Below, in pieces: positions 44,034 through 54,207 of a DNA stretch of 64,000 nt (positions are counted from its first letter, which is position 1; each line of letters opens with the position of its first letter). The stretch spans positions 186,001 through 250,000 of the forward strand of contig JAEUTO010000004.1 of the NCBI GenBank assembly GCA_016787785.1, given 5' to 3'. A model generated the notes under the pieces. It had not been told where the DNA came from. It ran no database searches and saw nothing but the letters and a program-made list of their open reading frames with translations. Source of the DNA: Bacteroidia bacterium. Its GTDB lineage: Bacteria > Bacteroidota > Bacteroidia > B-17B0 > Aurantibacillaceae. Made by a program: the position numbers and the translations under genes.

Positions 44034-44930
44034 ATGAAAAAGACATTAAACACATCAGCAATGTTAATGGTAATTGGTCTCTTCTTATTTGTAAATACAA
44101 CGTTTGGTTCTACTAAGGAGCCTGCGGCAGGAGTTTGCCTAAAATTAAACGGGTTGATCTTAAAATCACCAAAGGCCGAAAGAGGTTTGTATAAGGTAGT
44201 GCTAATACATTCGGATGTTGTTGTAGATTCGAGTTTAGTTTCTATTAACAAACCATTTGAATTTAATCTGGTAAGAAACTCATTATATACCGTACGTATT
44301 ACAAAAGAAGGATTTGTTCCTTTATTCTTAGAAGTTGATACAAAATTAACACCAGAACATAATGGCGTGTACGAATTCCGTTTTCAAACAGAATTGGTTG
44401 ATAGTAGTAAGGCACATACTTTAGATAAAGCAAGTTTAAATATGCCTGTTGGCATAGTAAAGTACGACGAGGTAAATAATAGATTTTACCCGATTGAAGC
44501 GCCTAAAGAGGAAAGTGTGGTAAAAAGTTTAACCTGTTTAAAACTAAATGGTTTAATTTTAAAGTCGCCAAAAGAAGAAAGAGGTTTATATAAAGTAGAA
44601 TTGCTTCAGGATAACACGGTAGTTGATTCAAAATTGATCGGGGTAAACAAAACATTTGAATTTGCCCTGGCAAAAAATTCGTGGTACACCGTGCGTATCT
44701 CAAAACCGGGATTTGTTCCCTTATTGATAAGTGTAGATACAGAGTTGAACAAAGAAAATCCAACACTTTATGAATTTAATTTTGAGACTGAGCTTTATCA
44801 CAACTCAAGCGTGAATAGTATTGACAGAGATAGTTTTGATCTGCCTTTTGGCTTAGTAAAGTTTGACGAAAGTAATAACAGGTTCTACCCGGTATCAGAT
44901 TATAGAGCGCATATCCCCGGATCATTCTAA
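44034..44930 (+). CDS. Exported protein made of two tandem copies of a ~135-residue domain
   Basis: This protein has 298 residues with a signal peptide (MKKTLNTSAMLMVIGLFLFV, cleavage near TFG). Two repeats (about 35-160 and 173-297) share CLKLNGLILKSPKxERGLYKV, SxxxxNKxFEFxLxxNSxYTVRIxKxGFVPLxxxVDT and GxVKxDExNNRFYP. Each unit resembles a carboxypeptidase-regulatory-like or CNA-B-like beta-sandwich. DNA identity is still visible between copies, so the duplication is fairly recent or under concerted change. No sorting tail is present; a periplasmic location is likely. It is followed 17 bp later by a receiver gene. Confidence 0.8.
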   Translation: MKKTLNTSAMLMVIGLFLFVNTTFGSTKEPAAGVCLKLNGLILKSPKAERGLYKVVLIHSDVVVDSSLVSINKPFEFNLVRNSLYTVRITKEGFVPLFLEVDTKLTPEHNGVYEFRFQTELVDSSKAHTLDKASLNMPVGIVKYDEVNNRFYPIEAPKEESVVKSLTCLKLNGLILKSPKEERGLYKVELLQDNTVVDSKLIGVNKTFEFALAKNSWYTVRISKPGFVPLLISVDTELNKENPTLYEFNFETELYHNSSVNSIDRDSFDLPFGLVKFDESNNRFYPVSDYRAHIPGSF

Positions 44931-44947
44931 AAAGTCAGGAATTAAAA

Positions 44948-45385
44948 ATGTTTGAGATGATGATAGATAATGTAAAAAAGGCTTCAGTGCTTGTGGTTGA
45001 AGATAATCAATTAGATATGCTGGTAATAAAGGTGCTTTTAGAAAAACATTTTAGCCTGTATATTGTTTCAAGTGGGGAAGAAGCACTTGTAGCTGCTGCA
45101 GAATTTGAGTTTGATTTGGTGCTTTTGGATATTAACCTGGGCGACCATCTGATGGATGGTATAAAGGTGATGCAACTGTTACGCGAAGGTAAAAAAACCA
45201 AAGACCTTAAGATATACGCGGTAACCGCTTATGCAGAGAATATTGATTATTATTTAGAATCGGGCTTTAATAATGTGTTAACTAAGCCGGTAATTAAAGA
45301 AGAGATATTTGATATACTACAACAGTCTGTTGCGAAGGGTCATAAATATTCGGAAACAAGTTTCGGGGCTGAGGGGACTAATTAA
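44948..45385 (+). CDS. Single-domain response regulator
   Basis: This receiver-only protein of 145 residues has E18/D19, the phospho-acceptor D61 in LVLLDINLGDHLMDG, T in AVTAYAEN and K in VLTKPV. The INLGDHLMDG stretch, longer than usual, is of the type seen in receivers fused to or partnering hybrid kinases. It is in one unit with the duplicated secreted protein. It ends 12 bp from the convergent hybrid kinase gene. Confidence 0.9.
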   Translation: MFEMMIDNVKKASVLVVEDNQLDMLVIKVLLEKHFSLYIVSSGEEALVAAAEFEFDLVLLDINLGDHLMDGIKVMQLLREGKKTKDLKIYAVTAYAENIDYYLESGFNNVLTKPVIKEEIFDILQQSVAKGHKYSETSFGAEGTN

Positions 45386-45397
45386 TTTTTTTTGAAA

Positions 45398-47644
45398 CTA
45401 TCTTTTAAATTTCAAAATAAAAGTAGTGCCCTTACCAACGGTACTTTCAATGTCAATGCTTCCATTCATTGCTTCCATTTGTGATTTAACTAAAAAAAGT
45501 CCTAAGCCTTTTCCTTCACCATGATCGTGAAAGCGTTGATATAACCTGAACAAGCGATCTTTGTAGAGATCCACATTCAACCCTAAGCCATTATCGGTAA
45601 ATCGTAAAACAACTTCATCGCCTATAATTTGTGTACTAATTTTAATTTTTAATTCACGTGAGGGCGATCTGTATTTGATAGCGTTAGAGATAAGATTAAA
45701 GAAAATACTTTCGAGATAAGCTTTGTTAAAATGTATAAGCGGCGCCTTATCAAGATCACTTTCAATTTTTGCGTTAATTTCAAGGATCATTGTTTCGTTT
45801 TGCGCAATACCCTTGTTTAAGGCGTCGGCCACAAGAAGATCTTCTTGCGGAATTGAAATATGATCTTTAATATTTAATACTTTGGTAAGATCTTTAATAA
45901 TATCATCAAACATATGCGTTGCCTTTTTTATACCTGCTAATATTTGTTGTAAAGTAGGATCTTCAATTTTGTAACTATCAATTAATGAAGATAAGCCGAG
46001 TAAGCTTGCAATTGGCCCTCTTAAATTGTGTGATGTGATATAGGAGAATTGTTTAAGGTCTTTATTGTTCTGGATCAATTCTGTAATTAATTTTTCTTTT
46101 TCCTGCTCTTCATTTTTTTGTTGTGTAATATCCTGCTTAGCGCCCAACATTCTTACGGCTTTCCCATTTTCGCGAATTATAAAAAAGCGATCGCGCACAT
46201 GCGCATAAGTTCCATCGGCTTTTAAGAACCTGTATTCCACGTCAGCTTGTTTTATGTTTGGGTCGTTTATTGTATTATCCAGTTGTGCAATTAAAGTTTC
46301 TTTTTCATCGGGATGTAATTTCGATTCCCAAAATTGATCTTCCGAAAACTGATTTGCCAGGTTATATCCAAATAAATTCCTGTAACCTTCGCCGGCAATG
46401 TAGGTTCTGTCAATTTCAAAATCATGGTCCCAAATAGCATCGCTGGTAGCTTTTGCTAGCGATTCATAACGCTCAAAATTTTGTCTTAATTTTTGATTGT
46501 AATTTATATTTAATGTTATGTCTCGCGAGTTAGAGACAATGCCCTGCACTGCCGGATCATCCATCATATTGGTGGCAATGGTCTCAAGCCAGATCCAATC
46601 ATTTTTTGCATTCCTAAAACGAAAGGGTGAGATCTGTACTCTTTTTTTTCTTTTTAAAAGATTAAATTGATTAATTACCCTTTGTCTGTCGTCTTCGTGT
46701 ATATAATTAAAGGCATTCTTACCAACAAGATCGATAGCTTGAACACCAAAAATAGTTTTTGACGACGGGCTTAAATATTTATAATTCCCTTCACTGTCTA
46801 AAATGGTTATTAAGTCTGCTGCATCCTGCACTAAAGCCTTGAAGTAATGCTCGCTTCGAATCAAAGCTTCTTGAGTTTTTATTTTTTCCGAAATGTCTGT
46901 TGCTAAAATCAACCAGGCCTCTTTGTGATTAAAATTAATTACACTGCTTTGAATTTCTACGGTAATTACATCGCCGTTTTTTTTAAGATGCGAAGTGATC
47001 TCGCCCGATAAGCCATTTTCTGCTTTGTTTTTTTTAAGTAATACATCTAATTGATCTAACGCCGCAACGGGTTTAATATCCCTTAAATTCATTGATAAAA
47101 ATTCTGCGCCACTATAACCATAATTTTGTATGGCTGAGTCGTTAATGTTTAAAAATTTTAATGTTTCCGGATCAATAACCAACATAGGTATCGGACTTAA
47201 ATGAAAAAGATCGCGGTATTTTTTCTCAGATTCTTTAAGCTCGGTGTTAATACGTTTTCTTTCGATATTGTAAACAATACTTTTATGCAACAGTGATGCA
47301 TTTAACTCATCTTTTAGCAGATAATCTGAAACGCCTAAAGAGAGTGTCTTTAGCCCGAAGTCTTTGTCTTGATGACCCGTAAGTGCTATTATTGGGGAAT
47401 TTCCGGCCATTTTTACAACTTCGTCAACCAATTTTTTTCCGTTAGCGTCGGGCAAGGTTAAGTCAAGAAAAATGATCGCAAAATCATTTTTTCTTTCTAA
47501 TATAGCTATAGTTTCTTTTAATGTTTTTGCGTTGATGATAGTTGTATTTTTAATTTGCTCAACTAAATAGTCTTCAATTAAAACAAAATCACCGGCATTA
47601 TCCTCGATAACTAATATGGATATATTTTTTAAAAACGCAGACAT
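45398..47644 (-). CDS. REC-PAS3-histidine kinase hybrid
   Basis: This soluble protein of 748 residues has a receiver domain (1-125; E14/D15, D61 in IFLDLTLPD), three PAS domains with PAC tails (about 130-250, 260-385 and 390-515; YRFLKADGTYAHVRDR is typical), a HisKA domain with the His near residue 538 in ITSHNLRGPIASLLGL and an HATPase domain. ATG 47644 is chosen because upstream in-frame sequence lies inside the preceding regulator gene. The ATG follows the regulator's stop by 1 bp, so the two are translationally coupled. Confidence 0.92.
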   Translation of the reverse strand: MSAFLKNISILVIEDNAGDFVLIEDYLVEQIKNTTIINAKTLKETIAILERKNDFAIIFLDLTLPDANGKKLVDEVVKMAGNSPIIALTGHQDKDFGLKTLSLGVSDYLLKDELNASLLHKSIVYNIERKRINTELKESEKKYRDLFHLSPIPMLVIDPETLKFLNINDSAIQNYGYSGAEFLSMNLRDIKPVAALDQLDVLLKKNKAENGLSGEITSHLKKNGDVITVEIQSSVINFNHKEAWLILATDISEKIKTQEALIRSEHYFKALVQDAADLITILDSEGNYKYLSPSSKTIFGVQAIDLVGKNAFNYIHEDDRQRVINQFNLLKRKKRVQISPFRFRNAKNDWIWLETIATNMMDDPAVQGIVSNSRDITLNINYNQKLRQNFERYESLAKATSDAIWDHDFEIDRTYIAGEGYRNLFGYNLANQFSEDQFWESKLHPDEKETLIAQLDNTINDPNIKQADVEYRFLKADGTYAHVRDRFFIIRENGKAVRMLGAKQDITQQKNEEQEKEKLITELIQNNKDLKQFSYITSHNLRGPIASLLGLSSLIDSYKIEDPTLQQILAGIKKATHMFDDIIKDLTKVLNIKDHISIPQEDLLVADALNKGIAQNETMILEINAKIESDLDKAPLIHFNKAYLESIFFNLISNAIKYRSPSRELKIKISTQIIGDEVVLRFTDNGLGLNVDLYKDRLFRLYQRFHDHGEGKGLGLFLVKSQMEAMNGSIDIESTVGKGTTFILKFKR

Positions 47645-47645
47645 T

Positions 47646-48083
47646 TTAATTTTTCGCCCTGGTTGGTAGTTGAACGATCGAGATCCAGAAATCTTCAATT
47701 GACGAAATTACTTTTAGGAAATTTGTAGCTTCAACGGGTTTTGTAATAAAACAATTAGCCCTGTTGGTATACGACTCAACAATATCTCGTTCTGATGACG
47801 AAGTGGTTAAAACAATAATGGGAATACTTTTTGTTTTATTGTTTGATTTTAAATTTAAAAGCACCTCTTGTCCGTTCATTTTTGGTAGATTTACGTCTAA
47901 GAGTATAATATCAGGTAATATTCTGTTGCCATATTTGCCGTTCCCCTCCATATATTGAATTGCCTCCCAGCCGTCTTTAATAACGCTTAGTTCGTTAGTG
48001 ATTTTGGCTTCTTTAAGTGCTTCAGTTGTCAACAGAATGTCTCCTTCGTTATCTTCAATAAGTAGTATCTGAACGGGTTTCAT
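47646..48083 (-). CDS. Single-domain response regulator, Rcp1 type
   Basis: This receiver-only protein of 145 residues has E10/D11, the phospho-acceptor D63 in IILLDVNLPKMNG, T in VLTTSSSERD and K in FITKPVEA. It is homologous to the regulator at 39318-39764. It lies between two PAS kinases on the same strand, 26 bp after the first and 1 bp before the second, so either could be its donor. Confidence 0.92.
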   Translation of the reverse strand: MKPVQILLIEDNEGDILLTTEALKEAKITNELSVIKDGWEAIQYMEGNGKYGNRILPDIILLDVNLPKMNGQEVLLNLKSNNKTKSIPIIVLTTSSSERDIVESYTNRANCFITKPVEATNFLKVISSIEDFWISIVQLPTRAKN

Positions 48084-48109
48084 AAAATGAGGGTTTTACC
48101 TAAGTTTGG

Positions 48110-50407
48110 TCAAATATAGTTAAGTTGTTTTGCAATTGTAAAATAAAATGTTGAACCTTTTTCTAATTCTGATTCCACCCATATTTTGCCGCCGTGATTT
48201 TCGACAATTTTTTTGCAAATAGCTAAACCTAATCCGGTTCCTGAATATTCGTCTTTATTGTGGAGTCGCTGAAAAACAATAAATATTTTATCAAAGAAGC
48301 GCGGATCAATTCCAATGCCATTATCTGCAATTGAAAATTGCCAATGTGTTGGTGTTTCAGAAGCATTAATAGTAATAACAGGTTTTACATCCGGTTTTTG
48401 ATATTTTAAAGCGTTTGCAATTAAGTTTTGAAAAACCTGTTGTAATGAAGTTGTGTTTCCATTAATTATTGGTAAGTCGCCCCATTCAATGAGGGCATTT
48501 TTTTCCTCAATTGCCTTTCTGTTAAGTTGTATTGATTCATAAAGCAACTCATTTATATTGATCGACTCTGTTTCGTATGTTTTTTTACCTGCCACCGAAT
48601 ATTCAAGAAGATCGAGTATTATTTTTCGCATTCTAACTGCGCCATCCGTTGCAAAATGAATATATTGTTTGGCTTTATCATCCAATTGATCTTTGTATTT
48701 AACGCCTAACAGGTTTAAAAAACTGGTTATCATTCTCAAAGGTTCTTGCAAATCATGCGAAGCGATGTAGGCAAATTGTTCGAGTTCTGAGTTTGAAATG
48801 GATAGTTCTTCTGCTCTTTTTTCGAGGTTTGCATTTAATTTTTTCAATAAAATCTCTGTCTCAATTCTATGGGTAATATCCTGCGTTGCGCCTATCATTC
48901 TAATAGCTTTTCCATTGGCATCTCTTATAATATATCCTTTGTCATAAACAAACGCATAGGTGTCGTCTGCTTTTTTAAAACGATATTCTTGATTACAATA
49001 ATAATTGTTCTGGGTTTCGAGTTTGATTTTTAATTTATTTTTTACGTCCTGGAGGTCATCCGGATGGATTCTTTTTTCCCAAAAATCTTTCTCTTTATCG
49101 GCTTCTTCGTTTGTGTAACCAAAAAGCACCTGCAAGCCATCACCGGTTCTTATTACTTCGTTTGTTTGCAAATTCCAATCGTATATAGCATCGTTGGTTG
49201 CTTTTGCAACAATATCATAACGCTCTTTAGCAATTTTGATATTTTCTTCTGCTAATTTGCGTTGAGTAATGTCTTTACAGTAACATGCTATTAAAACAAT
49301 TTCATTTTCATCGAAAATTGGATTAAAATTAATTTCAAACCAGGTTGCATTTCTTGTTTTTGAAGACGGTTCAAATAGCTCCGTTTTATAAGGTTTTCCA
49401 TCCAGCGCTCTGGCATATAATTCGCGCCATAAATTAATTTTATTGTCCGAATAAAAATCTTTTTGTAAAACATTGTCTCCGGGCCTAATGATTTTTCCGG
49501 TTGTACCCAAAATAGTTTTAATAAACGCTTTATTACCGGCAACCAGCTTAAATTCTCTGTTTACGCTCCAAATTAAATCGTCAGTGCTATTTATTAGCGC
49601 TTCTTTATCCCGCCTTTCAAATTCTTTTTGTTTTTCAGCATTTACCCTTTCATCTACATCTCTAAAGTTTGAAACAATTGCGTTTACACCTTCAAGATGT
49701 AAAAAATTAGTTATAAAACCTTCCACCCAAATATATGTACCATCTTTTTTCCGGTTTCTTATTATAGATGGGATAGGTATACCCGGATTTTCAAATGCGC
49801 GGTTTAATTGTTTTAACGCAGTTTCCAGGTCTTCGGGGTGAATAATATCTTTTGTGTTTAAATTTAAGTTTTCTTCAATACTATAGCCATAAGTTCTAAC
49901 TACCGCCGGACTAACATATATCATATCGCCCAGGTCATTCATAAGCGTTAACATATCACTGCTATTCTCGATCAAGGACCTGAATCGTATTTCACTTGTT
50001 TTTAGTTTATCTTGCGCAATTTTTTGTTCTGAAATATCTATTGCCGAAATAAAAGCACCAATGATCTTTCTTTTTTCATTTAATGCGGGTTTGTATTTAA
50101 TAGAAAATATGCGTTTGGTATTATTTGCGAGCGGAATTTCAAGAAGAGCCTCTTTCGTATTTCCTTCAAATACTTCCTGGTAGGTTTTTTTGAGTTCTTC
50201 AGCTCTATCAGGCAGCGCGTAGCTGAGGATGTTTTCACCTTTTACAAATTCAATTCCAAAATACTTTATGTACTGTTGTTTAAACTTATCATTAAAAGAA
50301 ATGATCGTTAAATTTGTGTCAATTAATACAAATGGCTCTTCTGTATTTAATTTCAGAAGCTCCAGTTTCTGTCGCAGGCTTGTTAATGACGTGTTTGTCT
50401 TTGCCAT
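48110..50407 (-). CDS. Four-PAS soluble sensor histidine kinase
   Basis: This soluble kinase of 765 residues has four PAS/PAC units (about 10-130, 138-258, 265-393 and 400-527), then a coiled stretch and a HisKA domain with the His near residue 547 in IASHDLQEPLRMITSF. The HATPase domain (about 650-762) has NLIANALKYQKPDV and GIGIDPRFFDKIFIVFQRLHN. The last PAS closely resembles the last PAS of the hybrid kinase at 45398-47644, so the two kinases are paralogues. PAS ligands are unknown. Confidence 0.93.
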   Translation of the reverse strand: MAKTNTSLTSLRQKLELLKLNTEEPFVLIDTNLTIISFNDKFKQQYIKYFGIEFVKGENILSYALPDRAEELKKTYQEVFEGNTKEALLEIPLANNTKRIFSIKYKPALNEKRKIIGAFISAIDISEQKIAQDKLKTSEIRFRSLIENSSDMLTLMNDLGDMIYVSPAVVRTYGYSIEENLNLNTKDIIHPEDLETALKQLNRAFENPGIPIPSIIRNRKKDGTYIWVEGFITNFLHLEGVNAIVSNFRDVDERVNAEKQKEFERRDKEALINSTDDLIWSVNREFKLVAGNKAFIKTILGTTGKIIRPGDNVLQKDFYSDNKINLWRELYARALDGKPYKTELFEPSSKTRNATWFEINFNPIFDENEIVLIACYCKDITQRKLAEENIKIAKERYDIVAKATNDAIYDWNLQTNEVIRTGDGLQVLFGYTNEEADKEKDFWEKRIHPDDLQDVKNKLKIKLETQNNYYCNQEYRFKKADDTYAFVYDKGYIIRDANGKAIRMIGATQDITHRIETEILLKKLNANLEKRAEELSISNSELEQFAYIASHDLQEPLRMITSFLNLLGVKYKDQLDDKAKQYIHFATDGAVRMRKIILDLLEYSVAGKKTYETESININELLYESIQLNRKAIEEKNALIEWGDLPIINGNTTSLQQVFQNLIANALKYQKPDVKPVITINASETPTHWQFSIADNGIGIDPRFFDKIFIVFQRLHNKDEYSGTGLGLAICKKIVENHGGKIWVESELEKGSTFYFTIAKQLNYI
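48111..48118 (-). promoter_or_regulatory. -7 box of the Rcp1-type regulator gene
   Basis: On the minus strand this reads TATATTTG, a match to TAnnTTTG. It overlaps the stop codon of the upstream kinase gene and lies 27 bp before the regulator ATG, so the regulator and hybrid kinase can be transcribed without the upstream kinase. Confidence 0.4.
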
Positions 50408-50565
50408 TATAATTATTCGTTTAAAGCCGCCATTGTAATTATTTGGATTTTTGAGTTAGAACAATACATAAATTTACTAAAAACAAAGCTTCTCTGTAAG
50501 ATTTAGTCATACATAAACACGATATTTCTTACATATCAATTAATTTTTTCCGTAAAAGGACGAAA

Positions 50566-51066
50566 TTAGAATAACTTTTCCATGGCAATTTTAAACCAGG
50601 AAGTATATTTTTCGGGAGTATCGCTTATTTCAAGCTTAATTATTTGTGGGTGCGCCCATTTAAAGGCCTCTACTTCGTCTTTATTAATAGCAGGAGTTTC
50701 GGCATAATTACCAAAAAAGATATGATCAAACTCATGTTCTGTAAGACCATTTTCAAAAGCCGTTTTGTAAATAAAATGTGTTTTGTGTGTAAGTTGGGTG
50801 TCAATGCCCATTTCTTCAATTAGTCTGCGTTTTGCAGCTGCCATAGTATCTTCATTTGGGCGGGGATGAGAACAGCAGGTGTTTGTCCATAAACCTGCGC
50901 TGTGATATTTGCTCAACGCCCTCTGCTGCAACAACAGCTCGCCTTTATCATTAAAAATAAAAACCGAAAAGGCACGATGCAGCAAGCCTTTTTGGTGTGC
51001 TTCAAGTTTCTCCATCACGCCGGTTGGCTGATCGAGTTCGTTCACTAATATTACCTCTTCCTGCAT
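50566..51066 (-). CDS. idi: Isopentenyl-diphosphate delta-isomerase, type 1
   Basis: This enzyme interconverts IPP and DMAPP in isoprenoid synthesis. It has 166 residues, Nudix fold. The catalytic Cys is in LWTNTCCSHPRPNED (C64 or C65), the His/Glu metal ligands in LLHRAFSVFIFN and the Nudix helix in AAAKRRLIEEMGI. The second catalytic Glu is in EHEFDHIFFG. The C-terminus has the TPEKYTSWFKIA helix. It stands alone between the kinase group and the second propeller kinase. Confidence 0.95.
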   Translation of the reverse strand: MQEEVILVNELDQPTGVMEKLEAHQKGLLHRAFSVFIFNDKGELLLQQRALSKYHSAGLWTNTCCSHPRPNEDTMAAAKRRLIEEMGIDTQLTHKTHFIYKTAFENGLTEHEFDHIFFGNYAETPAINKDEVEAFKWAHPQIIKLEISDTPEKYTSWFKIAMEKLF

Positions 51067-51248
51067 TTTTATTTAAGCGCAAGTTAAACAATTTTAAGCT
51101 GTTAATGCCTCAGAATGATCGGGTAAAATTTTAAATTCACGAAAAACACGGGAATTTTGACCGGGATACAAAGAATTAGACCAATTAAAAAAACAAAGCG
51201 GCCATTTATTTAATACACTTTACTTTTTAAACAATTAAGTTTAAATTA

Positions 51249-54197
51249 GTGAAGATTATTAAAAAGAGAAACTACATAGTCATTTTGCTTCTACTTTCAT
51301 TTTTTTATAGAATGGATGCGCAGCAATATTTTTTTAAAAATTATAGTGTTGAAAGTGGCCTGCCTTTTGTGCAGGTTTCCTGCATGTTTCAGCAAAAGAA
51401 CGGTTATTTGTGGAGCGGGGGTTACGGTGGCGTGTGCCGTTTTGATGGCAAAAGTTTTTTTGTGATCAATCCAAAAAAAGGTTTAATAGATCATAATGTA
51501 AATGCTATTGCCGAAGATGATGCCGGTGCTGTTTTTGTTGGCACTAATAAAGGCTTAAGTATTATAAACAATAACAAGATCTATAATTATAAAAAAGAGA
51601 GCGGTCTCACCAATCCATATATTACTGCTTTGTGTAACGGTTATCATCATTCCATGTACATTGGTACAAAAAAAGGGCTTTTTATTTTTAGCAATGGTAA
51701 GATAAAAGCTGTTAAACAATTAGAGAACTACAAGATAAATTGTATTTACAAATCCGATTCAAGTTTTTTATTTATTGGTACCGATGATGGTTTGATATTT
51801 TATGGTCACAATAAATTTGAGTTGATAACTAATTTGGATGGATTATCGTCTAACCAGGTAAATTGTGTTACGCTCCAAAAAAATAAATTGGTTATAGGTA
51901 CCACTAAAGGTTTATGTATTTATGATCTTGATACAAAAAAGATAACTAATTATTTTATCGAAAATGGTTTAATTGATGAAAATATTACAAGTGTGTTAAA
52001 TCAAAATAACGAAACTATTTGGGTTGGTTCTCAAAACGGTTTATTAAAATTTAATGGCTTGCAGTTTAGTTATTATAACATTGGACCCGATAACAACTCC
52101 AATTTAGTGCGTTGCCTGGTAAAGGATAGAGAGGATAATGTCTGGATAGGCAGCCACAGTGGTTTGTTTCGTTTTAAAGATAATTCCTTTTCTACTTTTG
52201 ACAAGATAAACGGCCCGGGTAATGCCTTTATCTTTCAGATCTTTCGCGATAATAAAGGCGATCTTTGGATGACCTCTGAAAATAATGGTATATATAAGTA
52301 TTCGCAAGGTTATTTTAAACGCTATGGAATAAGTGATGGATTAACTACCAACTCTGTAAAATCGGGCTTACAGGATAAAGACGGCCGTTTGTTATTTGGA
52401 ACGATCGAAGATCTGACGCAGTTTAAGAACGAAAGGTTTTATACGATTCCGATCCCTGAATTAAAAGGTTCGCGTGAAGTGATGTTCCTGTCATCTGATA
52501 ATAAATTATGGATCGGTGGAAGCAACGGAGTTGCATCGTTGACTTGGAAAAACAATAAACCGGAAACAACGTTCTATGCAATTAATTTTAAAACAGAGTT
52601 CCAGGTGTATGGTTTGTGCGAAGATAAAGATCATAATATCTATATTGGAACACAGCATGCCGGATTGTACAAGCTCTCAGGCGATTCGATGGTACACGTG
52701 AGTGAAAAATTAAATTGGGAGTATGAAGATTTTTTAACCCTAAGATATACGAACGGCTATTTATTTGCCGGCTCATTAGATGGTTTATTAATTATTGATA
52801 CAAAAACAAATACTGTAAAACGTGTTACACTTAGCGACGGTTTAAATTCAGAGTATGTTTATTCGCTTGAGTTTGCCGAAAACAAAAAAGCGTTATGGAG
52901 CGGCACCAATCAGGGAATAAATAAATTGAATTTGCAAAAATTTTTCAAAGAAAATAAAATTGAGATACGGTCATACGGAAAACAAGAAGGTTTTGCAGGC
53001 GTGGAATGCAATGGTAATGGTATTTGGGAAGATAAAGATGGTACTTTATGGTTTGGCACCGTAAGCGGTATTGTAAAGCACGAACCATTCAATCTTAAAA
53101 GTAACAGCATTCAAAATTCAACGCTTATACAAAAGATCCAGATCTTTAATGAAGATACAATATTAGCAGATAATGTCACCTTGCCATATAATTATAATAC
53201 CATTGCATTTACCTACCGTGGAATTTGTTTAACAAATCCTGATAAAGTCTTATATCAAAAAAAATTAGAAGGTTTAGATAAAGAATGGAGCGAGCCTGGT
53301 CCGGAAGATTATAGCAAGTATGCAAATTTAACTCCCGGCAAATATGTATTTAAGGTAAAGTCTTGTAATAACGAAGGTGTTTGGGATACAGAGGAAACAA
53401 CTTTTTCTTTTACCATTGGCAGGCCCTTTTATTTAACCTGGTGGTTTATTTTAATAATATTTGTTTTTATTGGCGGTACTATTTTTATAGTGTTCAGGAT
53501 CCGTTTACTTTCAATTGCGAAGCAACAAAAATTAGAGTTTAACCGTAAGGTAGAAATGAGCAAGATAGAGCTAAAGGCTTTACGTTCTCAAATGAATCCG
53601 CATTTTATCTTTAACTCGTTAAATTCAATTCAGCATTATATCTTCCATACAAAATCAGATGAGGCTATTAAATACCTGAGCAAATTTGCGCGTCTGGTGC
53701 GTATTATTTTAAATAATTCAGATAAGCCAACAGTAACAGTTGAAGAAGATCTTGAGGCACTCAAATTATATCTTGAGCTGGAACAAATGCGTTTTGAAGA
53801 AAAATTTGTATACGAAGTTATTATCGATCCTTCGGTAGATACGGATTATGATATTATGCCACCCATGCTCATGCAGCCTTATGTTGAAAATGCGATATTA
53901 CATGGCCTTAATCCAAGCCCAAAAAAAGGTAAATTAATTATTCACTTAAGTGCAAAAAATAATTTTTTAATTTGTACTATTACCGATGATGGTATTGGTC
54001 GTGAAAAAGCTGCAGAAATAAAACGCACCATGCCGGCGGTAAAACATAAATCTTTAGGTATGAAAATTACGGAGGACAGGCTAAAAATATTGAATGAAAT
54101 CAATAACTCACAATTAAGTGTAACAATAACAGATCTAAAAGAAGGCAACGAATCAAAAGGAACACAGGTACAATTATTTATTCCATTAATCGGTTAA
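51249..54197 (+). CDS. Beta-propeller / Y_Y_Y / LytS-type sensor histidine kinase
   Basis: This membrane sensor of 982 residues has a signal peptide (about 1-24), propeller repeats (about 30-620; many GxxWxGTxxGL blades), a Y_Y_Y domain (about 640-725), one membrane helix (about 732-754), a coiled segment, a His_kinase domain with the His in MNPHFIFNSL near residue 783 and an HATPase domain (DDGIGREKA). The start is GTG 51249. It is followed 10 bp later by its LytTR partner. The same architecture as the kinase at 1202-4135 shows the two systems are paralogous. Confidence 0.93.
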   Translation: MKIIKKRNYIVILLLLSFFYRMDAQQYFFKNYSVESGLPFVQVSCMFQQKNGYLWSGGYGGVCRFDGKSFFVINPKKGLIDHNVNAIAEDDAGAVFVGTNKGLSIINNNKIYNYKKESGLTNPYITALCNGYHHSMYIGTKKGLFIFSNGKIKAVKQLENYKINCIYKSDSSFLFIGTDDGLIFYGHNKFELITNLDGLSSNQVNCVTLQKNKLVIGTTKGLCIYDLDTKKITNYFIENGLIDENITSVLNQNNETIWVGSQNGLLKFNGLQFSYYNIGPDNNSNLVRCLVKDREDNVWIGSHSGLFRFKDNSFSTFDKINGPGNAFIFQIFRDNKGDLWMTSENNGIYKYSQGYFKRYGISDGLTTNSVKSGLQDKDGRLLFGTIEDLTQFKNERFYTIPIPELKGSREVMFLSSDNKLWIGGSNGVASLTWKNNKPETTFYAINFKTEFQVYGLCEDKDHNIYIGTQHAGLYKLSGDSMVHVSEKLNWEYEDFLTLRYTNGYLFAGSLDGLLIIDTKTNTVKRVTLSDGLNSEYVYSLEFAENKKALWSGTNQGINKLNLQKFFKENKIEIRSYGKQEGFAGVECNGNGIWEDKDGTLWFGTVSGIVKHEPFNLKSNSIQNSTLIQKIQIFNEDTILADNVTLPYNYNTIAFTYRGICLTNPDKVLYQKKLEGLDKEWSEPGPEDYSKYANLTPGKYVFKVKSCNNEGVWDTEETTFSFTIGRPFYLTWWFILIIFVFIGGTIFIVFRIRLLSIAKQQKLEFNRKVEMSKIELKALRSQMNPHFIFNSLNSIQHYIFHTKSDEAIKYLSKFARLVRIILNNSDKPTVTVEEDLEALKLYLELEQMRFEEKFVYEVIIDPSVDTDYDIMPPMLMQPYVENAILHGLNPSPKKGKLIIHLSAKNNFLICTITDDGIGREKAAEIKRTMPAVKHKSLGMKITEDRLKILNEINNSQLSVTITDLKEGNESKGTQVQLFIPLIG

Positions 54198-54207
54198 AAC
54201 CAAGGTT

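Noticed and set aside
47646-47698. Longer start for the REC-PAS3 kinase
   Set aside because: The extension lies inside the coding sequence of the preceding regulator and adds no domain residues; ATG 47644 follows the regulator stop directly.
49473-49841. 122-codon open frame antisense to the four-PAS kinase
   Set aside because: Shadow of a clear kinase gene; Ser/Phe/Leu-rich noise composition and no promoter box.
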